Positions 55,787 through 63,281 of a stretch of 64,000 nucleotides of DNA are shown piece by piece (the first letter of the stretch is position 1; every line of letters begins with the position of its first letter). The DNA comes from Nakamurella panacisegetis (GTDB lineage Bacteria; Actinomycetota; Actinomycetes; Mycobacteriales; Nakamurellaceae), in assembly GCF_900104535.1 (NCBI RefSeq), contig NZ_LT629710.1, positions 4,313,501 through 4,377,500 of the forward strand, in the 5' to 3' direction. The position numbers were made by a program, and so were the translations under genes. The notes beneath the pieces were generated by a model. It did no database searches and was not told the DNA's origin. It saw only the letters and a list, made by a program, of their open reading frames with translations.

Positions 55787-56452
55787 TCAGAACTGCACGC
55801 GGAGCTCGTTCTCCACGTCGGTGACACCGGGGGCGCTCCACGCCGCATGCTCGGCCTGCTGTCGTTCGAACCAGGAATGGGCGCTCCCGGACAGGCGGAC
55901 CGTCCCGTCGGGAGTGGCGGTGACGGTGATGTTCTGCGCCTCGACCTGGGCGTTGCGGTGCAGGGCGGCCACGATCGCGGCCTTGGCGTCGGCGGCCATC
56001 CCGCCCCGGTGGATCTTGATGTCGTTGACCACGCCGCGGACACCCTTCAGGTAGGCCACGGCGCGTCGGGCCGCGTCCCGCTGGTACTGCCACGCCACCG
56101 CGCCGGTGAGCGTGACCACTCCGTGCCGGACCGTCACCTTGACGGTGTGGTCGGGCACATCGACCGCGTGCTCGATCGCCTCGGCCGCGTGCCGGGCGAC
56201 GTCGGTGTCATTGGTCGGGACCAGGGAGCGCACCACGATCTCATCGGCCACGGCCAGGACGCCACGCACCCGCAGCGCGGCCCGCTCGGCCTGCTCCTTG
56301 TCCGGGTAGCTGTCGACCTCTCCGGACAGAGTGACCGCGCCGTCGGTCACCGACACGCCGATGTTGACGGCGTCGACGCTGGGCGTCCACTCCAGCTCCT
56401 GCAGCACGGCACTCTTGAGATCCGCATCGGTGCGGCTGGTGAGGATCGACAT
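55787..56452 (-). CDS. BON-domain protein, three domains (copy 2)
   Basis: A 221-residue triple-BON protein closely resembling copies 1 and 3 (QELEWTPSVDAVNIGVSVTD; VDVPDHTVKVTVRHGVVTLTG; DGTVRLSGSAHSWFERQQAE). It has no export signal. It lies about 75 nt downstream of a 57-residue gene transcribed the same way, and both probably depend on the DosR-box-like site at 56805. Confidence 0.82.
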   Translation of the reverse strand: MSILTSRTDADLKSAVLQELEWTPSVDAVNIGVSVTDGAVTLSGEVDSYPDKEQAERAALRVRGVLAVADEIVVRSLVPTNDTDVARHAAEAIEHAVDVPDHTVKVTVRHGVVTLTGAVAWQYQRDAARRAVAYLKGVRGVVNDIKIHRGGMAADAKAAIVAALHRNAQVEAQNITVTATPDGTVRLSGSAHSWFERQQAEHAAWSAPGVTDVENELRVQF

Positions 56453-56528
56453 GACCGGGGCAGTCCTTTCTGGCGCACGGATCAGATCTGGGGACCGATC
56501 AGATGAATCGCACCGGGGCCGGGAGACT

Positions 56529-56702
56529 TCAGCGACCGGCGGCGATGTCGATGGCCAGCTGCAGTAGTTCGCTCTCCCGCCGCCGTTGATCCCCCGCCGC
56601 GGATTGCGCCGACACGTCGGCGATCCGTTGGGCCGGAACCACCGCCTTCAGGACCTCGGACCGTCCGGGCCGCAGCACTGCGGTATCTGGATGTCGATTC
56701 AT
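56529..56702 (-). CDS. 57-residue hypothetical protein
   Basis: An ATG at 56702 opens a 57-codon frame starting MNRHPDTAVLRPGRSEVLKA and ending LLQLAIDIAAGR. It has GAAGG six bases upstream, a charged middle (QRRRESELLQ) and an amphipathic C-terminal helix. It sits between a good DosR-box-like site (102 nt upstream) and the BON gene. No family recognised. Confidence 0.55.
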   Translation of the reverse strand: MNRHPDTAVLRPGRSEVLKAVVPAQRIADVSAQSAAGDQRRRESELLQLAIDIAAGR

Positions 56703-56804
56703 CACACCTTCTCGATCGTCGGGTCTGTGTGCCGGCCGGGACCATCACCCGGGGACGGTTGGGGGGGTCGCAGTCATCGTGTCCCCTGTTCGGTCGTCGG
56801 TGGA

Positions 56805-56820
56805 GGGTCTTTGGTCCCTA
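56805..56820 (-). promoter_or_regulatory. DosR-box-like site (GGGTCTTTGGTCCCTA)
   Basis: A near-palindromic copy whose two halves (GGGTC, GGTCCC) are clear. It lies just after the alcohol dehydrogenase gene's 3' end and 102 nt before the 57-residue gene, read on the minus strand. Confidence 0.7.
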
Positions 56821-56832
56821 CCTCGCGGGCGT

Positions 56833-57834
56833 TCACGGGTTGTGCAGGACGGCGGCCCCGCGGAAGCGCCCGTGCGCAAGATCGGACAACGCCGCCGGGG
56901 CCTCGCTCATCGGGTAGGCGACCGTGGTCGCCCGGAGCCGGAAGCGATCGGCCAGTCGGAGGAACTCCTCCCCGTCCCGTCGGGTGTTCGCGGTGACGCT
57001 GCGGACACTCCGCTCCCGGAACAAGTCGGTCTCGTAGTTCAGACTCGGAATCTCGGACAGGTAGATCCCGGCGACGGCGAGGGTCCCGCCGGCGTCGAGG
57101 GCCTGCAGCGCGACCGGCACCAGGTCACCGGCCGGCGCGAAGAGAATGGCCGAGTCGACCCGCTCCGGCGGCCTCTCGCGCTCGTCTCCGACCGAGTCGA
57201 CCCGGAGGGCGGCGGCCAAGGACTTGTTGTGTTCGCCGCGGGTGAGCACATGCACGCGAAGCCCGAGATGCAATGCGACCTGGGCGGTCAGGTGGGCACT
57301 GCCGCCGAAGCCGTAGAGGGCCACGCTGCCTCCGGCCGGCACCCGGGCGGCCAGGAGTGCCCGGTACCCGATGATCCCGGCGCACAGCAGTGGAGCGGCC
57401 TGTTCGTCGCTCAGCCCGCTGGGTAGCGGATAGGCGAATTCCTCGTCGGCGACACAGGCGTCGGCGTAGCCTCCGTCGCGGTCCCAGCCAGTGAACGCCG
57501 CGCCCGGGCACAGGTTCTCGTCGCCGCGTCGACAGTAGCGGCAGACACCGTCGGTGTGTCCGAGCCAGGCCACACCGACCCGGTCGCCGATCCGGAATCG
57601 GTGGGCTCCGATTCCGAGGGCTTCGACGTGCCCGACTATCTCGTGGCCGGGAGTGGTCTGGGGGCGGCGGGGCGAGAGGTCACCCTCGGCCAGGTGCAGG
57701 TCGGTGCGGCACACACCGCAACAGCTGATCCTGACCAGGATCTGGCCGGGCGCCGGTGTCGGCGGTTCGCGCTCCACCCGGCGGAGCGGGCCGCGGTCTA
57801 TCGGGCCGCAGCGATCGACCACCCATGCCTTCAC
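56833..57834 (-). CDS. zinc-dependent alcohol dehydrogenase (AdhA-like)
   Basis: A 333-residue medium-chain dehydrogenase. The catalytic zinc site has Cys42 (GVCRTD) and His64-Glu65 (GHEIVG). The structural zinc lobe has Cys98, Cys101 and Cys109, but Asp95 (HTDGVCRYC) stands where the first cysteine is usual. The Rossmann stretch YGFGGSAHLTAQVALHLG follows. It would interconvert alcohols and aldehydes with NAD(P), useful for redox balance at low oxygen. GTG start at 57834. It lies about 108 nt after the DUF1918 gene. Confidence 0.82.
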   Translation of the reverse strand: MKAWVVDRCGPIDRGPLRRVEREPPTPAPGQILVRISCCGVCRTDLHLAEGDLSPRRPQTTPGHEIVGHVEALGIGAHRFRIGDRVGVAWLGHTDGVCRYCRRGDENLCPGAAFTGWDRDGGYADACVADEEFAYPLPSGLSDEQAAPLLCAGIIGYRALLAARVPAGGSVALYGFGGSAHLTAQVALHLGLRVHVLTRGEHNKSLAAALRVDSVGDERERPPERVDSAILFAPAGDLVPVALQALDAGGTLAVAGIYLSEIPSLNYETDLFRERSVRSVTANTRRDGEEFLRLADRFRLRATTVAYPMSEAPAALSDLAHGRFRGAAVLHNP

Positions 57835-57942
57835 CGGGTCGGCCCGTCGCCGGGCCGGTCGGATCCATCGGTGGCGCGGGGGGACGTCGTGCCCGGACTG
57901 CTCCCACGGCCGGGAATCCGGTTCGGTCTCACTGCGGATCGT

Positions 57943-58230
57943 TCACCGGAAATGGCCGGTGCCCTGGGCCAGGTGCCCACCGGCGATCGACTGCTGGACG
58001 GCCGAGACGCGCGCGGATTCCTCCTCGTCCCGCCGTTGCTGTTCGGCCGCCGAGACGATGGTCGCGTCCGATCCCGGGAAGACCAGCGTGGACTCGCCGG
58101 AGTCCAGCCAGCGGACCAGATACGGCGGCGACCCGTCCTCGGACCGCACGTCGACGATCTCGGCTCGCCGCGGACGCTGCCGATCCGTGCGATTGTGCAC
58201 GAGCAACCAGTCCCCTACCTGAGCGTGCAT
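57943..58230 (-). CDS. DUF1918 family protein (Rv0569-like)
   Basis: A 95-residue protein. The first about 60 residues are a DUF1918 SH3-like barrel (MHAQVGDWLLVHNRT; AEIVDVRSEDGSPPYLVRWL; STLVFPGSDA), followed by a charged helical tail. M. tuberculosis Rv0569 of this family is a DosR-regulon gene. The ATG has GAAGGGAAGGG upstream. It lies between BON copy 3 and the alcohol dehydrogenase gene on the same strand. Confidence 0.8.
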   Translation of the reverse strand: MHAQVGDWLLVHNRTDRQRPRRAEIVDVRSEDGSPPYLVRWLDSGESTLVFPGSDATIVSAAEQQRRDEEESARVSAVQQSIAGGHLAQGTGHFR

Positions 58231-58253
58231 GTGCCCTTCCCTTCCCTTTCGAC

Positions 58254-58272
58254 CGGGCCGCGGCGCGGCCCG
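58254..58272 (-). terminator. GC hairpin between BON copy 3 and DUF1918 genes
   Basis: CGGGCCGC-GGC-GCGGCCCG, 8-bp stem with 3-nt loop, in the 65-nt gap. It may cause partial termination after the BON gene. Confidence 0.5.
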
Positions 58273-58295
58273 CCCGGCCTTGTGGTCGTTGCTCG

Positions 58296-58973
58296 TCAAT
58301 CGGTTTCGTCGATCTCGACGCGGAGCTGGTTGTCCACGTCCAGGACCCCGGCCGCGGACCAGGCCGCCTTCTCGGCCTGCTCGCGTTCGAACCACGAGCT
58401 GGTGGTCCCGGTGAGATGCACCGTCGCTTTCGGGGTCGCCGAGACGTGGATCCGGTCGGGGCGAACATGGATGTTGCGGGCCAGTGCGGCCTTGATGGCT
58501 TCCACGGCCGTCAGCTGATGGAACGGAGCACCGATACGGATGTGGTTGTTGACGGCGACGACACCCTTGATGAAGGCCACCGCCCGGTAGGCCGCCCGCC
58601 GCTGGTACTCCCAGGACACGACCCCGGTCAGCTCGACGACCTGGTCGTGGACGGTGGCCTTGACCGCGCCGTCGGGCACGTCGACTGCGTGCTCCAGGGA
58701 TTCGCCGGCCAGACGCGCGATGTCGGTGTCGTTGGGCGCCCAGTTCGCTCGGACGGTGATCTCGTCCGCGATCGCGGTGACCCCACGCACACGAAGGGCC
58801 GCCTTTCTCGCCTGTGCCTTCTCGGGATAGGTCCCGACCTCGCCGGAGAGCGTCACGGCGCCGTCGCTGACGGCGACCCCGATGTTCGCCGCGTCGACGC
58901 TGGGCGTCCATTCCAGTTCCTGCAGGACGGAGTTGCGGAGTGCGACGTCGGAGGCCTTGAGTGAAGTCGTCAT
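58296..58973 (-). CDS. BON-domain protein, three domains (copy 3)
   Basis: A 225-residue triple-BON protein (QELEWTPSVDAANIGVAVSD; VDVPDGAVKATVHDQVVELTG; KATVHLTGTTSSWFEREQAE). ATG at 58973 has no clear ribosome site, while a DosR-box-like site lies only 34 nt upstream, which would fit a leaderless message. It is closely related to copies 1 and 2. Confidence 0.82.
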   Translation of the reverse strand: MTTSLKASDVALRNSVLQELEWTPSVDAANIGVAVSDGAVTLSGEVGTYPEKAQARKAALRVRGVTAIADEITVRANWAPNDTDIARLAGESLEHAVDVPDGAVKATVHDQVVELTGVVSWEYQRRAAYRAVAFIKGVVAVNNHIRIGAPFHQLTAVEAIKAALARNIHVRPDRIHVSATPKATVHLTGTTSSWFEREQAEKAAWSAAGVLDVDNQLRVEIDETD

Positions 58974-59007
58974 GAGGTCAGTCTGGCGTCGTCGGCCGAT
59001 CGCGACG

Positions 59008-59023
59008 AGAGTCTTTGGTCCCA
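59008..59023 (-). promoter_or_regulatory. DosR-box-like site (GAGTCTTTGGTCCCAT)
   Basis: It shares CTTTGGTCCC with the site at 56805 and lies 34 nt upstream of the BON copy 3 ATG. Confidence 0.62.
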
Positions 59024-59082
59024 TGCGAACGGGCCGGCGGCCCCGAGTGTCGTCGGGCCCGCCGACGTCGGATCTGGACGCG

Positions 59083-59694
59083 TCAGGATGCCCCGGCCAT
59101 GAAGGCCCCGATCTCGTCCCGGACCCGGCTCTGGCGTCCGAGCAGCAGGTGGCCGCCCCGTTCCACCGCGACCAGCTTCGCCCCAGGGATGCGCTTCGCC
59201 GCCCGGGCGGCGTTCTCGAACGCCGACAGGCCGTCGTCCTCGGCGTTGATGATCAGCGTCGGTACCGCGAGGTCCTGGAGTGGATATCGTTGGACATCGG
59301 GATTGGACACGAAGGTGTCGAACAGAGCACCGCGCTTGCGGGGCCGAATCGGGAACAGGCTCTGCTCGGCGTCCCGCACCCGCCGGGCCTCGTCGTCGGT
59401 GGGGTGAAACCCCTTGGGCTGGCCCAGGATTCGCGCGAGCACCGGCGGTGCGTACTGCTTGAGGACCCAGAACAACAGGTCGGAGCCGAACAGCATCCGG
59501 GCACCGGCGCCCTGATCCTGATGGCCCGGCCCGATGTCGAACCCGCCGAACAGCGGATGGCTCAGAAGCACCGGCGGGCCTTCGCCCCAGACGGCGTATT
59601 CGATGTTCCCCCACGAAGGTGCGGCCAGCGTCCTTCGCCCACGTGCGGCCAACCGCCGCCGGGCCGCATCCTTGTCGCGCCGGTAGCGATTCAT
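59083..59694 (-). pseudogene. alpha/beta hydrolase with apparent internal deletion
   Basis: A 203-residue frame with the start of an alpha/beta hydrolase (IEYAVWGEGPPVLLSHPLFGGFD) and its end (PTLIINAEDDGLSAFENA for the acid strand; VERGGHLLLG with the catalytic His). Between about residues 55 and 70 it jumps directly to the cap region (LLFWVLKQYAPPVLARILG). The nucleophile elbow GxSxG and its flanking strands, usually some 80-90 residues, are absent. The frame is intact, so it may be a recent in-frame deletion or a non-catalytic remnant. Confidence 0.6.
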
Positions 59695-59766
59695 CTCAGC
59701 CGACCGCCCCGCTCGGCCGGGGCGGGCACGGCGTCATTCGGGCCGCCCGATCGACCGTACCGACCG

Positions 59767-59793
59767 GGCCAGGCCAGGCCAGGCCAGGCCAGG
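59767..59793. repeat. AGGCC pentamer tandem repeat
   Basis: About five copies of AGGCC in a row upstream of the Usp gene. Copy number may vary between strains; no function is evident. Confidence 0.75.
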
Positions 59794-59974
59794 AAGATGA
59801 CCCCGAAAGCGGCCGTGATGCCCAGCTCGTGTCATGTCGGACCGCCGATGCCTTGACGTGGTGCCGAAATCGGGCGATGTCTGATCAACCCGAAGGGGGC
59901 CGCTGCATGCGCCCCGATGTCATTTCCCTTGACCTGCCGCCGAATATGTTCGCTCCGCCCGACGCCCGGACGCC

Positions 59975-59990
59975 AGGGCATTTGGTCCCA
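59975..59990 (+). promoter_or_regulatory. DosR-box-like site (AGGGCATTTGGTCCCA)
   Basis: Distal member of a pair, 168 nt before the Usp ATG at 60159. The right half GGTCCC is intact. Confidence 0.6.
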
Positions 59991-60055
59991 CCCGCCCGGG
60001 CCGACGGACTCCCCGGGCCGAGCGGATCGGCGGTCCGTCATCGCCCGGGAAGGAT

Positions 60056-60070
60056 GGGACTTTCGGCTCT
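60056..60070 (+). promoter_or_regulatory. DosR-box-like site (GGGACTTTCGGCTCT)
   Basis: Proximal member of the pair, 88 nt before the Usp ATG. The left half GGGACTTTCGG is intact. Confidence 0.65.
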
Positions 60071-60158
60071 GTCGAGAACATCTCGACGGAGCGTTCCTTG
60101 GAGGTACCGGCGGAGGAGGACCGCCGGAGCCATCCAGGAAAACGAGAGAGGCAATGTC

Positions 60159-60680
60159 ATGTCCGCAAGTGCTCACGACTCGCGGCCCATCATCGTGGGG
60201 CTGGACGGGTCGGACAGCAGTCTGGCCGCCCTCCGATGGGCACTGCACGAGGCCGTGACGGCACAGGTGCCGGTGGAAGTGATCCATTGCTGGGAGCCCC
60301 AGGATTTCACCGATGTGCTGTTCGCGTCGGCCCACGAATTGTCCACGGCTTCGGTCTGTCTGCTGCAGACCGAGGTCTCGGCCGCCGTGCGCGGAATGGC
60401 CGGTCCGCCCGCGGTGACCCAGAGCAGCGTTCACGGCCGGGCCGCGACCGCGTTGCTGCAGCGGTCCGGGAACGCCCGGATGATCGTGCTGGGAGCCCGC
60501 GAGAAACGGGCCGTGCGCGACCTTCTTCGCGGTCCGGTCGAACGGACCGTCCGTCGGCACGCCACCTGCCCGGTCGTCGTGGTCGACCGCCATGGTCGGG
60601 TCGTCACCGGGCCCGAGGCATCGGCCGGAACCGGGGATCCGGCTGCCGGTGCGGAAGATCCGGCGCGGTCACCCGGCTGA
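60159..60680 (+). CDS. universal stress protein lacking the usual ATP loop
   Basis: A 173-residue Usp-fold protein with IIVGLDGSDSSLAALRW at the N-terminus and VVVVDR at the end of the last strand. The segment LGAREKRAVRDLLRGPVERT replaces the usual GSRG-(9)-GS nucleotide loop. It is therefore probably a non-ATP-binding Usp, like the UspA subclass. Two DosR-box-like sites precede it, and a 13-bp hairpin follows. Confidence 0.78.
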   Translation: MSASAHDSRPIIVGLDGSDSSLAALRWALHEAVTAQVPVEVIHCWEPQDFTDVLFASAHELSTASVCLLQTEVSAAVRGMAGPPAVTQSSVHGRAATALLQRSGNARMIVLGAREKRAVRDLLRGPVERTVRRHATCPVVVVDRHGRVVTGPEASAGTGDPAAGAEDPARSPG

Positions 60681-60714
60681 GGGGCACTCCCGCCCGGCTG
60701 AGGCTCCGCACCAA

Positions 60715-60744
60715 CCGCCGGATCCGGCAACCCGGATCCGGCGG
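60715..60744. terminator. 13-bp hairpin between convergent Usp genes
   Basis: CCGCCGGATCCGG and its complement CCGGATCCGGCGG enclose a CAAC loop. It lies 34 nt after the plus-strand Usp stop and 36 nt before the convergent gene's end. Confidence 0.75.
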
Positions 60745-60780
60745 CGCCGGACTTCAGGCGGGCCTGCCTTCAGTAGGCCT

Positions 60781-61290
60781 TCAGTAGGTCACGACGATCC
60801 GCTCCGCGGGATCCGGTGACTCGACGGCGGCCTCGGCGTCCTCGGCGGCGGCTGCGCCCGGCGGGGCGTGCACCACCAGCACCGAGCAGTGTGCGTGGGC
60901 CGCGCAGTGGGCGCTGACCGATCCCAGCACGGCACCGGCCAATCCCGAGTGACCGCGGCTCCCGACCACCAGGAGGTCGGCGTCGCGGCTGAGCTTGACC
61001 AGGCAGTCGGCCGGGTCGCCCTCGACGACCATGGTGCGCACCAGCGGTGTGACCTGTCCGCGGAAGGCCTCGATGACGCTGGCGGCCAACAACTGTTCGG
61101 CGGCCTCCTGCGGGTGGGCGGTGGGCGGCGGAAGCACCAGGCGGCGGAACGGCTGCCACGCCGTGACCGCCACCAGCTCGTCACCGAGCAAGGTGGCCAT
61201 CCGGTGAGCGTGACGCAGCGCCTCCAACGAGGCCGGGGATCCGTCCACGGCGACCAGGATCTGACCGACGTCGGTCCGGGGGTCGTTCAT
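60781..61290 (-). CDS. universal stress protein (single Usp domain)
   Basis: A 169-residue Usp with ILVAVDGSPASLEAL and the intact ATP loop VGSRGHSGLAGAVLGSVS. It resembles the protein encoded at 46986, sharing the AHAHC segment after the loop. It follows a tandem Usp gene by 67 nt on the same strand and is likely the third gene of a BON-Usp-Usp transcript. Confidence 0.83.
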   Translation of the reverse strand: MNDPRTDVGQILVAVDGSPASLEALRHAHRMATLLGDELVAVTAWQPFRRLVLPPPTAHPQEAAEQLLAASVIEAFRGQVTPLVRTMVVEGDPADCLVKLSRDADLLVVGSRGHSGLAGAVLGSVSAHCAAHAHCSVLVVHAPPGAAAAEDAEAAVESPDPAERIVVTY

Positions 61291-61357
61291 GGGTTGTCTA
61301 CCTTTCTGTGGAGGGTGACCGGCGGCGCGCCGGGTGCGTCCCGCCGGCTCGGTGAGC

Positions 61358-62272
61358 TCAGGCCCGAGGCGGATGGACGATGACCACCGGGCACACCGCG
61401 TAGGCGACGGTCTCGTGGCTGGTGGAACCGAGCAGCAATCCGGCGAAGCCGCCTCGGCCGCGGCTGCCCAGAACCAGCAGCGCCGGTTTCACCGCCGCCG
61501 CTTCCTTCAGCAACGCTTGGGTGGACCGGCCTCGGCGGACGATCGGACGGACCTTGATCGACGGGTCCTTCTCCAGCCAGGGTGCGAGCTGGGCGTCCAG
61601 TTCGGCCCGTTCCTTGAGGTCCAACTGGGCGCGGTCGATCTCCAGCGGGTAGGCCTGCAGGAAGCCGTCCAGCGGTTCGTCGTCCCAGCAACGGACGGCG
61701 AGCAGTTCCACGCCGCGCAGGCCGGCCTCCTCGAACGCGAAGGCCAGAGCGCTCTCGGAGCCGCTGGACCCGTCCAGACCGACGAGCACCGGAGCGTCCG
61801 GAGCAGGTGGCGTCGAGCCGTGATCGTGCGGGTCGGTCCGAATCACCGCCACCGGAGCCGGATTGTGGCTGACGATCTTCTGCGCGACCGACCCCAGCAG
61901 CGTCTCACTGGCCAGACCCTGGCCGTGCGAGCCGACGACGACCAGTTCGGCTCCGGCCGAGGCCTTTCGCAGCGAGGCCGACGGCGTGTCCATGCTGACC
62001 GTCGAGGTCATCTCCAGGTCGGGATGCTGGGCCCGGATCTCGGCCATCGTCCGCTTCAGGTCCTCTTCGGCACTCAGCCGTGGAGCGTCGAACAACTCGG
62101 GGGGAAGCACCGCTCCGGGCCCGGCGTACCCCACCGGAATCAGATAGGACTCGATCAGATCGAGGGAGCAGCCTCGCCGTTGCGCCTCGTCGGCCGCCCA
62201 CCGGGCGGCCGCGGTCGCCGCGGCCGAACCGTCGACGCCGACGACGACCCTCTTCTTGCTGGATTCGCTCAC
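61358..62272 (-). CDS. tandem universal stress protein (two Usp domains)
   Basis: A 304-residue protein with two Usp domains. Both ATP loops are intact (VVVGVDGSAAATAAA with VGSHGQGLASETLLGSVA; VGLDGSSGSES with LGSRGRGGFAGLLLGSTS). It is built like the protein at 44581 and DosR-regulon Rv2623. GTG start at 62272 with a GAGG-type ribosome site. It is preceded by the BON copy 4 gene (79-nt gap). Confidence 0.87.
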   Translation of the reverse strand: MSESSKKRVVVGVDGSAAATAAARWAADEAQRRGCSLDLIESYLIPVGYAGPGAVLPPELFDAPRLSAEEDLKRTMAEIRAQHPDLEMTSTVSMDTPSASLRKASAGAELVVVGSHGQGLASETLLGSVAQKIVSHNPAPVAVIRTDPHDHGSTPPAPDAPVLVGLDGSSGSESALAFAFEEAGLRGVELLAVRCWDDEPLDGFLQAYPLEIDRAQLDLKERAELDAQLAPWLEKDPSIKVRPIVRRGRSTQALLKEAAAVKPALLVLGSRGRGGFAGLLLGSTSHETVAYAVCPVVIVHPPRA

Positions 62273-62351
62273 GATTCCTCTTTCTCTCGATTCCTTCTGG
62301 ACGGCGGGCAGGGGGCGTCCGGTGCGGCGGGGAAGGGCGGTCGGGGACTCC

Positions 62352-63059
62352 TCACCGCTGGGCACCGAGCCGACTGGTCTCGCCCGCGCCCTGCGTGATC
62401 GGCGCGACGACGAGGTGGTTGGTCACCGACGCCGCCCCCGGGACTCCCCAGCAGATCGCCTCCGCTTCGCGCCGGGCTTCCACCGTCGGTACGGTGCCGT
62501 CGAGCATGATGGCGCCGCGGCTGTTGGTGGTGACCGTCAACCGGATGTCGGACAACGGGTCCCGGTTGGCCAGGGTGGCCAGGATCAACCGCTCCAGCTC
62601 GGCGGCCATGGTGCCCGAACGAACCGTGATCGCATTGAGCACCGACCGGGCTCCTGGCAGTTCGTCGACCGCACGGCAGGCCGCCTGGCTCTCGTACTGC
62701 CAGTTGACCTCGCCGGTCAGGGTGATGCGCCGGTCCTGGACGGTGGCCCGGACCGAGTCCGGAACGTGTGGCGCACTCGCCAGCGCGGCCGCGACCTCCA
62801 CGGCGATATCGGTGTCCGACAACCGCGGCGGGGCCGAGGTCAGCAACTTCTGGGCCACCACATGGACGCCGCTCACGCCAAGCACCGTCCGCTGGGCGAT
62901 CAACGCCTGGGCCTTGGTCTCGGTGCGCCCGTAGAGGGTGGCGGCTCCGTTGTCGACCTGGACGAAGATGGGCAGGCCGCGCAACTGCGGTTGCGCGGCC
63001 AGGGCCTGCCTCGCATCGTCGGTCAACTGCTCGCTCGTCCGTTTCGCCGTTTCGATCAT
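62352..63059 (-). CDS. BON-domain protein (copy 4, divergent)
   Basis: A 235-residue protein with three BON-like domains (IFVQVDNGAATLYGRTETK; VPDSVRATVQDRRITLTGEVNW; RGAIMLDGTVPTVEARREA). It is clearly more diverged than copies 1-3: the N-terminal QELEWTPSVDA motif is missing. The ATG at 63059 has only a distant GGAG; a GTG at 63101 preceded by AAGGA would add 14 residues. A DosR-box-like site lies about 150 nt upstream. Confidence 0.75.
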   Translation of the reverse strand: MIETAKRTSEQLTDDARQALAAQPQLRGLPIFVQVDNGAATLYGRTETKAQALIAQRTVLGVSGVHVVAQKLLTSAPPRLSDTDIAVEVAAALASAPHVPDSVRATVQDRRITLTGEVNWQYESQAACRAVDELPGARSVLNAITVRSGTMAAELERLILATLANRDPLSDIRLTVTTNSRGAIMLDGTVPTVEARREAEAICWGVPGAASVTNHLVVAPITQGAGETSRLGAQR

Positions 63060-63209
63060 GCCGTCAAGGCTTCTCCGGCCGCCCTGCTCCTGGTAGGGCA
63101 CAAGGTCCTTGATCGCCGGGGACCACCTGCTCGTCCCGGCCGGTTGGCCGGAGCGGCAGCCGATCGGCGGCGCACGAGCGTGGCGAGCAGCCGATTCCGC
63201 GCCCGATTC

Positions 63210-63224
63210 GAGACCAAAGTCCCG
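63210..63224. promoter_or_regulatory. DosR-box-like site between BON copy 4 and the second ATPase gene
   Basis: Minus-strand reading CGGGACTTTGGTCTC. It lies 57 nt before the plus-strand ATPase ATG and 150 nt before the minus-strand BON ATG, so it could drive either or both. Confidence 0.65.
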
Positions 63225-63281
63225 GCCGATCGGGACCGAACCTCTCTACCGTCCGGGTCCTGCGGGAATGACAGTGGATCG

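Larger units (their letters stand above)
59695..60158 (+). other. regulatory region upstream of a Usp gene
   Basis: About 460 nt between the hydrolase remnant and the Usp gene. It contains an AGGCC tandem repeat and two DosR-box-like sites 81 bp apart. Open frames across it lack recognisable protein features. Confidence 0.55.
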
